NCBI GenBank assembly: GCA_900543365.1
Contig: UQRG01000005.1
Location: 1-32,018 of the forward strand
Source of the DNA: an uncultured Eubacterium sp.
GTDB taxonomy: Bacteria > Bacillota > Clostridia > Lachnospirales > CAG-274
Direction: 5' to 3'
Length of the DNA stretch: 32,018 nt
The notes under the pieces were generated by a model. The model was not told where the DNA came from. It did not search any database and saw nothing but the letters and a program-made list of their open reading frames with translations. Position numbers and translations under genes: made by a program. Below are positions 16,435-24,917 of the stretch, in pieces (within the stretch, counting starts at the first letter, position 1; every line of letters starts with the position of its first letter).

Positions 16435-17781
16435 TTAAACCTCCCATAAGTTTAAATATATAATATTTTTACTTTCTTGATTTGCTTTAAAATAGGCTGA
16501 TGTTTTCATATCTTTTATCCAAATAACATCATTACCTTGAACAAGAAGTGGAATAGTATCTCTTTTGCTTAAAGGTATTTTTTCATCAATAAATAATTTC
16601 TTTATTGATTTTGAGCCTTTATATAGTTTTATTTTATCACCAGTTTGTCTTGCTCTGACAAATAAATTCATATTATTTATTTTATCATAATCTAATGGAA
16701 TAGTACAGACATTTTTACTATTTTTGACTAGTTTTCTTTTAGAAATACAAATACCTAAACCAATATTATTTAAAGTATATTCTTTTTCTAATTTTATATT
16801 ATATGAAAAAGCTTTTCTATCTATTGTCTTGAAAAAATAAATGCTATTATGTTCTCTAATTGCCCTTAAGTTATTAGGGAGTTCAATAATCTTTCCACTT
16901 TCTTTATTAATAAGAGATAAAACATTTTCAACATTCTCATAGGATATATCGTGTAAATCGGCTGAATATTCAACAAAACCTAATCGTATAACTCGTCTTT
17001 GTATTACTTTATCATAGTTTTTTAATTTGTTTATATCTATTCTTTTAGGTTCAATTTCGCAAGCATTATATGCCTTTTTTGCTTCTTTATTCATATAGCT
17101 GTCTTCATCAGCCATAAGTTCAGCAGTACGAGCCATAGTTACAGCTATATTTTCATTAAAGTTCTTTTGTATTTCAGGAATAATATTAAGCCTTATTTTA
17201 TTTCTTGTATATTCTTCAATAGCATTTGTAGAGTCTGTACAAAATTTAAGTCCTTTTCTGTTGCAGTATTCTTCAATTTCTGCTCTGGATATATTAATAA
17301 GTGGTCTTATAATTCTATCTCTTGATGCTGATATACCACCTAGGCCTTTAATTCCTGTACCTCTGAAAAAACGCATAAGCATAGTTTCACAATTATCATT
17401 TAGGTTATGAGCAACAGCAATTTTACCATTTTTGCCTGCAACTGAATAAAAGGCATCATATCTTAATTTCCTGCCCATTTCTTCAACTGTAAGTCCTTTT
17501 TCTTTAGCCATTTTTTCGACTTCATAGCTAAAAACTTTAATATTGTTACCATATTGTTTTGCTAGATTTACAACATAATTTTCATCTCTTTTGGCTTCTT
17601 CTCCTCGTATATTGTGGTTAATGTGTATAATGGTAATGTTGAGTTTATATTCCATTTTTAGAGTGTTGAGAATATCTGTTAGACAAACAGAGTCTGCACC
17701 TCCTGAAACACCTATTACAACATTATCGCCAAAGGAGAGCATATTATATTTTTTTATTGTAGCTATAACCTTATTTAGCAT
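16435..17781 (-). CDS. tilS: tRNA(Ile)-lysidine synthetase
   Basis: TilS attaches lysine to C34 of the minor tRNA-Ile(CAU), changing its decoding from AUG to AUA, which is essential in an AUA-rich genome like this one. The PP-loop SGGADS is at residues 26-31. It is followed by the N-type catalytic domain (HINHNIRGEEAKRDE, HNLNDNCETMLMRFFRGTGIKGL) and C-terminal substrate-binding domains; 448 aa in total. An AAGGAG site precedes the ATG. It is the first gene of the minus-strand tilS-hpt unit, directly downstream of a tRNA-Ser gene and its terminator. Confidence 0.96.
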   Translation of the reverse strand: MLNKVIATIKKYNMLSFGDNVVIGVSGGADSVCLTDILNTLKMEYKLNITIIHINHNIRGEEAKRDENYVVNLAKQYGNNIKVFSYEVEKMAKEKGLTVEEMGRKLRYDAFYSVAGKNGKIAVAHNLNDNCETMLMRFFRGTGIKGLGGISASRDRIIRPLINISRAEIEEYCNRKGLKFCTDSTNAIEEYTRNKIRLNIIPEIQKNFNENIAVTMARTAELMADEDSYMNKEAKKAYNACEIEPKRIDINKLKNYDKVIQRRVIRLGFVEYSADLHDISYENVENVLSLINKESGKIIELPNNLRAIREHNSIYFFKTIDRKAFSYNIKLEKEYTLNNIGLGICISKRKLVKNSKNVCTIPLDYDKINNMNLFVRARQTGDKIKLYKGSKSIKKLFIDEKIPLSKRDTIPLLVQGNDVIWIKDMKTSAYFKANQESKNIIYLNLWEV

Positions 17782-17799
17782 TGTTTTTCTCCTTGTGTA

Positions 17800-17829
17800 A
17801 AGATAGCATATAAATTAAAAAATCCTCAA
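17800..17829 (-). promoter_or_regulatory. Possible tilS promoter nested in the tRNA terminator
   Basis: On the minus strand TTGAGG (17829-17824), 18 bp, TATCTT (17805-17800). The -35 lies in the 3' arm of the tRNA terminator hairpin. This is a weak call based on hexamers only. Confidence 0.35.
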
Positions 17830-17848
17830 AACTTTAGTTTTGAGGATT
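17814..17848 (-). terminator. Terminator of the tRNA-Ser gene
   Basis: On the minus strand AATCCTCAAAAC (17848-17837), a 4-base loop and GTTTTGAGGATT (17832-17821) form a 12-bp stem, followed by a T-run. Confidence 0.85.
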
Positions 17849-17852
17849 GATA

Positions 17853-17940
17853 CGGAGTAAGAGAGATTTGAACTCTCGCGCCGCGTAAACGACCTACTCC
17901 CTTAGCAGGGGAGCCCCTTCAGCCACTTGGGTATTACTCC
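17853..17940 (-). tRNA. tRNA-Ser (anticodon GCU)
   Basis: An 88-base class II tRNA on the minus strand. GGAGTAA (17940-17934) pairs with TTACTCC as the acceptor stem. The anticodon stem CTCCC/GGGAG encloses CTGCTAA with anticodon GCT. A long variable arm (about GGTCGTTTACGCGGC) marks it as serine. The T arm is GAGAG TTCAAAT CTCTC. The discriminator is G, and the next bases are TAT, so CCA is not encoded and must be added by a CCA-adding enzyme. Confidence 0.96.
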
Positions 17941-18017
17941 ATAAGACGATATATTGTGTTGTTATTTACAACACTTCATAAGTATATCATACAATGAATA
18001 GTTTTGTCAAGACTTTT

Positions 18018-18509
18018 TTAAAAAAATACAAAAAAAATTAAACCAGATATTAAACTAATAAGCCAGCCACAAAAAACATCATAAGGGTAATGAACACCTG
18101 TCATTATTCTTGATAAACCTGTAAAAAACGCAAAGACAATTAGAAATGGAACTAAAATAGGGCAAACAAGTAAATAGCTTAGAGATATTATCATAGAACT
18201 ACAAGCGTGATTACTAGGAAAAGAGCCACTGTTTTTATGATTAACAAGTTTTTTGACATCATTTCTATTAAAAGGTCTAGGTTTGTTTAGTAGCTTTCTT
18301 ATTGTTGAGTTAAAAATAAGGGTGAAGAAAGGAACAGCTATTATTTTAGCCATTCCAACACCACATTTTAAATACAAAGCTATTATACCCAAAACATATA
18401 TAATTATAAATGCTGGTTTAGAAAATTTTGATATAAATATAGCAGAATTTTCAGCCCATTTATTATTAATTGTGTAAAAATATATTTTGTCAAAAAGCCA
18501 ATTATTCAT
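18018..18509 (-). CDS. PAP2-family membrane phosphatase
   Basis: The 163-aa membrane protein carries the three PAP2 phosphatase motifs: KPRPF, SFPSNHA, and SRIMTGVHYPYDV. It has four or five hydrophobic segments. Relatives dephosphorylate undecaprenyl pyrophosphate (BcrC-like) or phosphatidyl phosphates at the outer membrane face; the substrate here is unresolved. I chose the ATG at 18509, which overlaps the dapF stop by 8 bp (ATGAATAA), because the N-terminus then matches the short leader typical of BcrC-like proteins. In-frame starts at 18521 and 18530 have no better ribosome site. Translation probably depends on coupling to dapF. Linkage to dapF fits a cell-wall role. Confidence 0.85.
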   Translation of the reverse strand: MNNWLFDKIYFYTINNKWAENSAIFISKFSKPAFIIIYVLGIIALYLKCGVGMAKIIAVPFFTLIFNSTIRKLLNKPRPFNRNDVKKLVNHKNSGSFPSNHACSSMIISLSYLLVCPILVPFLIVFAFFTGLSRIMTGVHYPYDVFCGWLISLISGLIFFVFF

Positions 18510-19377
18510 TCCAAATACCATCAAATACAAATGTTGCAGGACCAGTCATATAAACATGGTTGTCTTTTTCACTCCACTCAATAGTAAGGTTACCGCCTAA
18601 AAGTTTAACAGTAACAGGTACTCTAGGGCATTTACCAAGTAAGTTAGCAGCAACGACAGTTGCACAAGTACCAGTGCCACAAGCCCAAGTTTCTCCAGCA
18701 CCTCGTTCCCAAACTCTCATATTAAGATGAGTTTCATCTACAAATTCAACAAACTCAACATTTGTCTTTCTAGGGAAAGCAGGATTAGTTTCAAGACTTG
18801 GACCGTAGTAATCAACAGCAAAGTCCTTAACAGGAGTGTCAACAAATGTAACAGCGTGAGGGTTACCCATTGATACACAAGTAAAATCAAAGTCTTTGCC
18901 TTGAGAATTAAGTTTTAAGTCCATAACAGCCTTAAATCCAGCAACCTTAGACTCCTTAGCTTCGCCATTAACAGGAACTTCACTAGGCTCTAAAATAGGC
19001 TCTCCCATATCAACTGTAAGCATTTCAGCTTCTCCATATTCATTAAGTTTAACTTCAATAACTTTGATACCAGCAAGAGTTTCAAGTCTAATAGGATTCT
19101 TTTTAACAATATTTCTGTCATAAACATAACGACCTACACATCTTGATGCATTACCACACATTTCAGCCTCAGAACCATCTGAATTAAACATTCTCATTTT
19201 GCAATCTGCAACATTAGGGTCACTTGGAGGACAAATAAGAACAAGTCCGTCTGAGCCAATACCAAAGTGTCTATCACTCATAGCTTGTGCTAATTTATTA
19301 GGGTCAACAACTCTTTCTTCAAAACAATTTATATAAACATAGTCATTGCCACAACCGTGCATTTTTGTAAATTTCAT
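18502..19377 (-). CDS. dapF: Diaminopimelate epimerase
   Basis: DapF converts LL- to meso-diaminopimelate, for lysine and peptidoglycan. The two catalytic cysteines are C74 (EMCGNASRC) and C233 (WACGTGTC), with the N-terminal MHGCGNDYVY motif. The frame opens further upstream to 19425, but the ATG at 19377 is chosen. It has AGGAGAGTGAT upstream and begins with the conserved MKFTKMHGCGND, giving 291 aa. Followed by an overlapping PAP2 phosphatase gene. Confidence 0.96.
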   Translation of the reverse strand: MKFTKMHGCGNDYVYINCFEERVVDPNKLAQAMSDRHFGIGSDGLVLICPPSDPNVADCKMRMFNSDGSEAEMCGNASRCVGRYVYDRNIVKKNPIRLETLAGIKVIEVKLNEYGEAEMLTVDMGEPILEPSEVPVNGEAKESKVAGFKAVMDLKLNSQGKDFDFTCVSMGNPHAVTFVDTPVKDFAVDYYGPSLETNPAFPRKTNVEFVEFVDETHLNMRVWERGAGETWACGTGTCATVVAANLLGKCPRVPVTVKLLGGNLTIEWSEKDNHVYMTGPATFVFDGIWNE

Positions 19378-19415
19378 TGTAATATCACTCTCCTGTGTTT
19401 TATTTCTTTTATATA

Positions 19416-19444
19416 AAGATAACACAAAATTAGGTATAGTTCAA
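19416..19444 (-). promoter_or_regulatory. Promoter of dapF
   Basis: On the minus strand TTGAAC (19444-19439), 17 bp, TATCTT (19421-19416), about 40 bases before the dapF ATG. The stretch 19445-19595, between this and the csp promoter, is AT-rich and shows nothing I can support. Confidence 0.6.
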
Positions 19445-19595
19445 GAAAAATATTATAAAGGGTTTTGAAAATAAAAAAATAGTTGTTTTATCAAATTTAG
19501 TCATATTTTAAATTATTATATAGTATTAGCTTAAAATTTATATAAAAATGACATAAAATTTTTGTGCAATATTTATAAAATGACAAAAAAACTGT

Positions 19596-19624
19596 TTGAC
19601 TTTTGTTGTTAATTGTGTTATTCT
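19596..19624 (+). promoter_or_regulatory. Promoter of the cold-shock gene
   Basis: TTGACT (19596-19601), 17 bp, TATTCT (19619-19624). The predicted start near 19631 gives a 5' leader of about 70 bases, ending in a T-rich run just before AGGAGG. Long leaders are common in csp genes, where they can be temperature-responsive. Confidence 0.65.
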
Positions 19625-19700
19625 TTAAATACAGTGAGTAATGGATAGTTGTTTGCTGTGAATAATTTTTATTTTTTATTTTTTTAGGAGGAACTGTTAA

Positions 19701-19901
19701 ATGAAGCAAGGAACAGTTAAGTGGTTTAACGCTGAGAAGGGTTTTGGTTTTATTTCAACTGAAGACGGTAACGATGTATTCGTTCATTTCTCTGCTATCC
19801 AGTCAGAAGGCTACAAGACATTAGATGAGGGTCAGAAGGTTGAATTTGACATCGTTGACGGTGCAAAGGGTCCTCAGGCTGCAAATGTAGTTCGTTTATA
19901 A
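19701..19901 (+). CDS. csp: Cold-shock domain protein (CspA family)
   Basis: A 66-aa single cold-shock domain. The RNA-binding motifs GTVKWFNAEKGFGFI and DVFVHFSAI are intact, and it ends NVVRL as usual. It is an RNA chaperone that melts secondary structure and may be expressed constitutively or on cold shock. Strong AGGAGG site, its own promoter and its own terminator indicate a monocistronic gene. Codon use differs from its neighbours, with more C-ending codons such as TTC, ATC, GAC and AAC, which suggests selection for high expression. Confidence 0.97.
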   Translation: MKQGTVKWFNAEKGFGFISTEDGNDVFVHFSAIQSEGYKTLDEGQKVEFDIVDGAKGPQAANVVRL

Positions 19902-19975
19902 TCAGTAGTTAATATTTAATGTAGATTTTTATATTTATATAGATTTTTATTTTATTTTTAAATTTTGGTTATAAC

Positions 19976-20005
19976 AAAAGGAGCTGTTTTTTTAGCTCCT
20001 TTTTT
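19976..20005 (+). terminator. Terminator of the cold-shock gene
   Basis: AAAAGGAGCT (19976-19985) pairs with AGCTCCTTTT (19994-20003), followed by Ts. The A-run before the stem could also make it work for the minus-strand genes arriving from the right. Confidence 0.85.
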
Positions 20006-20013
20006 CGTTATTG

Positions 20014-20485
20014 TTATATTTTGTTTTTTATATAAACTTTTAAGTTATCATTTCCAAATAGAGAATATGATTTATTGGAAAAATTTACTTTTATAGAATC
20101 ATTACCAGTATTTATTATTCCTGAAATAAGATGATTATACCAAACAATATTAATTGTCATTTTGTTTGGTACTATTAATAACCATACACTCTACAATTGT
20201 AAAATTTTACAGCAAGTCCAGATATATCTACACAGCTGTCAATATTGTTTTTTTTGATTTCAGTATAAAGAATATTCTTTTAAATTCACATTTAGCAACT
20301 CTTTAATTGACCTTATTATATATTGAGGATAGTCTACAAAAACATCGACCAATATCATCTCTTTAACTTTTACAGGGTCAGCAGAAATATTTGAAGTAGT
20401 ATTATTATTTTTAACTTGCTCAACAACAGTAGAGTAATTTGTGCCTCTTATAGTTATATGCCAATAGATGTTATTATATTTGCGT
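20014..20485 (-). pseudogene. Decayed gene of unknown function
   Basis: No full-length frame exists here, but the minus strand holds protein-like segments in shifting frames. The first, about 20440-20265, reads GTNYSTVVEQVKNNN, then DVFVDYPQYIIRSIKELL. After a one-base shift near 20270 comes NNIDSCVDISGLAVKFYNC, which ends in stops near 20180. A last segment, VWYNHLISGIINTGNDSIKV to NDNLKVYIKNKI, ends at TAA (20016-20014). The pattern suggests a gene that has lost its frame. The VDISGL segment faintly recalls YbbR-type repeats, but I do not rely on it. It lies downstream of, and in line with, the FAD oxidoreductase gene. Confidence 0.5.
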
Positions 20486-20489
20486 TATA

Positions 20490-22046
20490 TTAGTTATTTT
20501 TTTCTTCGTGATATTCCTTTTCAGTATTTACATTCCAAATATTATCTTTATCTTTTCTGCCAGTAATAATATTATTAACAGCTTCAAAAGCTGTTACCAT
20601 ACTATGATCCATATTATTGTATCTATGCTGACCATTTCTACCTACACAGTAAAGGTTATCAAAAGTATTAATATAGTCAATAAGTTTATCAATATCATTA
20701 TATGTATCAAAGTATGCAGGATAAGCCTTTTTAACTCTTTCTCTATGAGCGTCCATTACTTCATCAGCTGTTGAAAGTACACCCATTTTAACAAGCTCAT
20801 TTGATGCAAGTTTAATAGCTTCATCGTCAGTTAAATTCCAGAAGCTATCGCCTTCGTTACAGAAATATTCAAGACCAATCCATACTGTATCATCTGGCTT
20901 TTCAACCATATAAGGTGACCAGTTGTTAAATATCTGAATTCTACCTAACTTAACACCAACATCTTGAACATAAATCCAACAATCTGGAACAATATTATTA
21001 AGAGTTTTAATATCTGTCTTATTAACAAGGTTTAATTTTTTTGCAAGTATACCAATAGTAACAAAGTCACGATAAGGTAAGCCCTTTGCAATATCAAGTT
21101 CTTCCTTAGGAATAATATCACTCATACCGTTAGCAAGGTCTTTAAGTGGCATTGAAGAAATAAAAATATCACCTGTCATTGTTTCAGTTTTACCGTCCTT
21201 AACATATTCAACGGAAACAATTTTGTTGTTTTCAGCATTAATTTTGTTTACAGAGGCATTTTTTATAATTGTACCACCCATATTTTCAATTTCTGCCGCA
21301 GCAGTTTCCCAAAGCTGACCAGGTCCATATTTAGGATAAATAAATTCCTCAATAAGAGATGTTTCAACCTTTCTGTTTTTGCTAGGGAAGATTTTAGAAA
21401 TCATATCCTTTAATACAGCAACAATAGAAAGTCCCTTTACTCTTTGAGAACCCCAGTCTGCAGAAATTTCTCTAGGGTGTCTGCCCCATAACTTTTCTGT
21501 ATAACCTTCAAAGAACATTGAGTAGAGAACTCTACCAAAACGGTTAATATAGAAATTTTCAAGGCAATCTTCTTTTTTCTTAAATAACATAGCTTTAATA
21601 TAACTAAAGCCAGCCTTTAATGTTCTGAAAAATCCCATATTAACAAGTGTCTGCATTTTTAATGTAACAGGGTAGTCAAAAAACTTTTTAAGATAGTATA
21701 TTCTTGAAACTCTGTGTCTTTTAAGCATAACTCTATCTTCTTTTTCAGGGTCAGGACCACCAGGTGTAAGAGCTTTTTCTCTACCAAGTTTTTTGTCATC
21801 ATAAGAAGGAGAACCCTGCATAGGAACAAGGTCTGTCCACCATTTCATAACATTTTCGTCTTTTGAGAAAAATCTGTGACCACCAATATCCATTCTGTTG
21901 CCTTTGTAGCGAACGGTTCTTGATATACCACCTATAGCATCACTTTCTTCTAATATAGTGACCTTTGCATCCTTATCCTTTTTTAAAAGCTCATAGGCTG
22001 CTGTAAGTCCAGCAGGACCTGCACCTATAATAATAACATTTTTCAT
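20490..22046 (-). CDS. NAD(P)/FAD-dependent oxidoreductase (UDP-galactopyranose mutase / protoporphyrinogen oxidase-like fold)
   Basis: The 518-aa protein begins with the FAD-binding dinucleotide loop IIGAGPAGLTAAYEL and the following GGISRTV and GGHRFFSK motifs, placing it in the amine oxidase / UDP-galactopyranose mutase-like superfamily. The middle segment with GYTEKLWGRHPREISADWG is typical of a subgroup found next to sugar transferases and GtrA proteins. The reaction is not known; a redox or FAD-assisted change to a nucleotide-linked or lipid-linked sugar is a guess from the neighbourhood. The GtrA-like gene ends 18 bp upstream, so the three genes from 24693 to 20490 probably form one operon. 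The ribosome site is AGGAGGAAG. Confidence 0.85.
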   Translation of the reverse strand: MKNVIIIGAGPAGLTAAYELLKKDKDAKVTILEESDAIGGISRTVRYKGNRMDIGGHRFFSKDENVMKWWTDLVPMQGSPSYDDKKLGREKALTPGGPDPEKEDRVMLKRHRVSRIYYLKKFFDYPVTLKMQTLVNMGFFRTLKAGFSYIKAMLFKKKEDCLENFYINRFGRVLYSMFFEGYTEKLWGRHPREISADWGSQRVKGLSIVAVLKDMISKIFPSKNRKVETSLIEEFIYPKYGPGQLWETAAAEIENMGGTIIKNASVNKINAENNKIVSVEYVKDGKTETMTGDIFISSMPLKDLANGMSDIIPKEELDIAKGLPYRDFVTIGILAKKLNLVNKTDIKTLNNIVPDCWIYVQDVGVKLGRIQIFNNWSPYMVEKPDDTVWIGLEYFCNEGDSFWNLTDDEAIKLASNELVKMGVLSTADEVMDAHRERVKKAYPAYFDTYNDIDKLIDYINTFDNLYCVGRNGQHRYNNMDHSMVTAFEAVNNIITGRKDKDNIWNVNTEKEYHEEKNN

Positions 22047-22064
22047 TTTTAGACTTCCTCCTGT

Positions 22065-22514
22065 TTATTTGTAAAGTAATATTTTTCTTGCTAAATAATT
22101 GTAAACAAGTACAATAGCAGATACAATTATTTTAGCAGCGTATTTATTGATTATTTTTATAAATAGCATCATTAACAATATGTTTAAGAAATAGCCGATT
22201 ATACCAATAATAGTGTAGGCTGTAAATTCTGCTGTAGTGTTTTTTACAACAGCTTCTTCTGTAAAAACAAATTTTTTGGAAAGAATGAAATTTGTTATAA
22301 GTCCCATTATAAAACCAGCTGTTGTAGCTAATACAACACTTAATTTTGTATCAGGCAAAATAAGGCTGACTATAACAAAAAGCATATAATCAACAACAAA
22401 TGCTATGCCACCAACAAATGCGTAGCGAAAAAATTTGATTAAACCATTTTCAGTAGGTTTAAAGAAAATACTGTTAAAGTCCAGCTTCAGTGCAAGCTGA
22501 AAAAGTTCTTTCAT
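22065..22514 (-). CDS. GtrA-family membrane protein
   Basis: A 149-aa protein with four hydrophobic segments (roughly residues 30-50, 60-80, 100-122 and 126-145) and the GtrA pattern KFFRYAFVGGIAFVVDYMLF at the start of the first. GtrA-like proteins are thought to flip undecaprenyl-phosphate-linked sugars across the membrane for glycosylation of surface polymers. It sits between the large membrane protein and the FAD oxidoreductase, which supports a shared role in surface glycan synthesis. Confidence 0.88.
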   Translation of the reverse strand: MKELFQLALKLDFNSIFFKPTENGLIKFFRYAFVGGIAFVVDYMLFVIVSLILPDTKLSVVLATTAGFIMGLITNFILSKKFVFTEEAVVKNTTAEFTAYTIIGIIGYFLNILLMMLFIKIINKYAAKIIVSAIVLVYNYLARKILLYK

Positions 22515-22587
22515 ATATATCCCTCTTTTTACAATATTATTTTAATTATAACATAATTCAATTAAAAAGAAAAGACCATATTTTTTA

Positions 22588-24693
22588 CTATAACCAGAAT
22601 TGTATTGCTGTAGCTATTTTCCAATATATTTCTGGATTATTATCTACAGGACCGTATGCTGTAACACCTATAGTGATTAAAAATGCAATGATTATAGTGT
22701 ATGTAAAGCAAATTGGCATAGCATAATTTAATAATTTGTTATAACTCTTTTCACTATACTTGGTATAGAGAGCAAATAATGTAACTATGGCAGAAAGAGA
22801 GAACAACCAAATAAAGTCAAGAGAATATCTTGGTAAAATACCACCCATTAATCCGTCAGCTACGGCAATTAATAAACCAAATACTGCAAAAAGAATAGTA
22901 ACACTAAATATTTTGTGCTCCTTTAAAGTAGCTTTTACCTTTGGTATAAATAAAATAAGCCAAACAATTGGTTGAAGGAATAATAAACCACCATACATAC
23001 TTTCTATATAGTTTGAACCCATAAAGTTTGAATCTGTTGCTGTACTAATAATGTATGGGAATATACCTTTAATATTTAACGGCTGTAAAATGTAGAGGAA
23101 TATACCTTGTGGTATTCTTCCTAAACAAATACCTCTTGATGTTAAGTCGTTTGTAGTAAGATTATAAGTTGCACCAAAATCAGTTGGAGAACCAAATCTT
23201 GCATAGTTGTAATGGAACATAAAAAGTGCAAATACAGCTATTGGTACTACAAAAAGCAATGTATTGGCAATGCTTGACTTTGAAAATAGTTTTCTATCTT
23301 TAAATACAGTATTCCAAAATATAGGAATAGCTGTAAATATAACTAAAAGAAGTTGTGGTCTACAGCCTGCAATAAGTGCCATACATATTGAGCCTATTAA
23401 TAGCTTTGGCTTGTTTAATGTGTAATCGTTATTGTTCTCTTTAAAGGCAGTCAACCAACAGAAAAGGCCGCTTATTGCAAATGTAAGTCCTGTAAATATT
23501 GGCAATGAATACATATCAGGCCAAACCATTAAAAATGCTGTGCCTATACCATTTGTAAATATTGTTGTGGCAATAAGATATATAAGTAATGGTATTGACT
23601 TTTTATCAGACTTAAATTTCATTGCTAGAGCATATATGAGCAAATAACTCATTATTACAAATATAGGAATTATTGTCATTATGCAGGCAAAAGGACTAAT
23701 ATCTGTGTCAGCAAATATCTTAGCAGGTATATTGAATATAAGGGCAGGCACTATGCCAAAGTATACATAATATTTGCCTTCGTAATAAGCGTGGTCCCAA
23801 TTAACTGACGCATCAACACTTTCTCTAGCTGCCGGGTCATAAGGGTTTTCAAGTTCTGATAACTTTGGGTCAACATCAGCATTGATGTAGTAATGACCGT
23901 CAATTATAGCATCAGCCAATTCGTTGTACTGGTTTTGCCAGCTAACTGTGTTGTAAACATACATTGGATTTATATGACCGGCTGTCATCATTACTGCTAT
24001 TTGCAAAGCAATTAAAACAGGTATAAGAATTCTTTGCTTACTGCTTTTTATATTTAATTGATAGTTATAAAATTTTGATTTTGGTCTTATTATATATAAA
24101 ATACCTACAGCGACAAGTATTACGATTACCCTTATTAAGCTAAAGTGAAAAGGAACACTTTTGTTTAGTGTAATAGAATTAATAACTAATTCCTTATTTT
24201 TAACACCTCTAAATTCAATACTCATATTTTTAGTTTCACCTTTTAAATTAAGAGGAATATATTTAGTTTTTTCAATGGTAGATACAATACTTCTTTCTGG
24301 CATATTTATACCATTGCTGTTGCCGTAATCATCAGCATTTACTTTGACTTTTAATAGAGTGTTTTTTTTGTTCTCTTTAATAGAATTGTAATCTGTACCA
24401 TTACTTATAAAAGTGTTTTGGGCATCTATGTAAACATTTTTTATTTCTTTATTAATGTTATAAAATCTAATTGTGCCGTTATCTTCGGTAAATTTAAAAT
24501 GGGAATCCTCCAAAACATTTATATTTCCATCTAACATACAATTTTCTAAATTTATAGGCTCATAGCCCATAGTTGTAAAAAACCTAAAGTTAAATACAAA
24601 TATTTCAGCAACAATTACTATTAACAATGTTAATATAATAATAAGGCTCTTGTTTTTTGTGTTATTGTTAGTTTTGTTGTTTTTTTGTTTCAT
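22588..24693 (-). CDS. Large multi-spanning membrane protein, GT-C-like
   Basis: This 701-aa protein is not one I can name. One membrane helix lies at about residues 18-37. An extracytoplasmic region of about 140 residues follows, with a beta-rich look and repeated asparagines. Then come about ten more membrane helices. A loop after the third helix has ASVNWDHAYYEGKYYVYFG, an acidic and aromatic motif placed where GT-C glycosyltransferases carry their catalytic loop. I infer a lipid-linked sugar transferase or polymer-modifying enzyme, consistent with the GtrA and sugar-oxidoreductase neighbours, but no catalytic residue is proven. The ribosome site AGAGGTGG precedes the ATG. It is the first gene of the three-gene operon. 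Confidence 0.75.
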   Translation of the reverse strand: MKQKNNKTNNNTKNKSLIIILTLLIVIVAEIFVFNFRFFTTMGYEPINLENCMLDGNINVLEDSHFKFTEDNGTIRFYNINKEIKNVYIDAQNTFISNGTDYNSIKENKKNTLLKVKVNADDYGNSNGINMPERSIVSTIEKTKYIPLNLKGETKNMSIEFRGVKNKELVINSITLNKSVPFHFSLIRVIVILVAVGILYIIRPKSKFYNYQLNIKSSKQRILIPVLIALQIAVMMTAGHINPMYVYNTVSWQNQYNELADAIIDGHYYINADVDPKLSELENPYDPAARESVDASVNWDHAYYEGKYYVYFGIVPALIFNIPAKIFADTDISPFACIMTIIPIFVIMSYLLIYALAMKFKSDKKSIPLLIYLIATTIFTNGIGTAFLMVWPDMYSLPIFTGLTFAISGLFCWLTAFKENNNDYTLNKPKLLIGSICMALIAGCRPQLLLVIFTAIPIFWNTVFKDRKLFSKSSIANTLLFVVPIAVFALFMFHYNYARFGSPTDFGATYNLTTNDLTSRGICLGRIPQGIFLYILQPLNIKGIFPYIISTATDSNFMGSNYIESMYGGLLFLQPIVWLILFIPKVKATLKEHKIFSVTILFAVFGLLIAVADGLMGGILPRYSLDFIWLFSLSAIVTLFALYTKYSEKSYNKLLNYAMPICFTYTIIIAFLITIGVTAYGPVDNNPEIYWKIATAIQFWL

Positions 24694-24727
24694 TTATGCC
24701 ACCTCTTTGTTAATCTTTTACATAAGT

Positions 24728-24756
24728 AGTTTATATTAATATTATATTTATGTCAA
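24728..24756 (-). promoter_or_regulatory. Promoter of the membrane-protein operon
   Basis: On the minus strand TTGACA (24756-24751), 17 bp, TAAACT (24733-24728), about 35 bases before the ATG at 24693. Confidence 0.65.
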
Positions 24757-24778
24757 GAAATAAGTTAAGAAATAAGTT
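24755..24778. repeat. Perfect tandem repeat at the -35 region
   Basis: AAGAAATAAGTT occurs twice head to tail (24755-24766 and 24767-24778). The first copy overlaps the -35 hexamer of the minus-strand operon, so it could be a regulator site or a polymerase UP-like element. Confidence 0.55.
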
Positions 24779-24799
24779 AATTCATTTTATATTTGCATT

Positions 24800-24827
24800 T
24801 TAACAAGATTTAATATATAATTATAAA
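24800..24827 (+). promoter_or_regulatory. Putative promoter of panT-coaX
   Basis: TTAACA (24800-24805), 16 bp, TATAAA (24822-24827). The leader would be about 85 bases. I see no known riboswitch in it. Confidence 0.45.
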
Positions 24828-24917
24828 GAATTAAATATTTTATGCGTTGTATCCGATTTTATGTTAAAAGCTTCTCTACTTTTAATATTTTAGGAACAGC
24901 AGCAAGGAGGATTTATT

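Noticed and set aside
20139..20170. Inverted repeat ACCAAACA ... TGTTTGGT as a mobile element end
   Set aside because: The arms are 8 bp, 16 bp apart, inside a decayed gene, with no transposase or target duplication nearby.
24828..24917. Riboswitch in the panT leader
   Set aside because: The leader is about 85 bases, has no recognisable aptamer core and no terminator hairpin.
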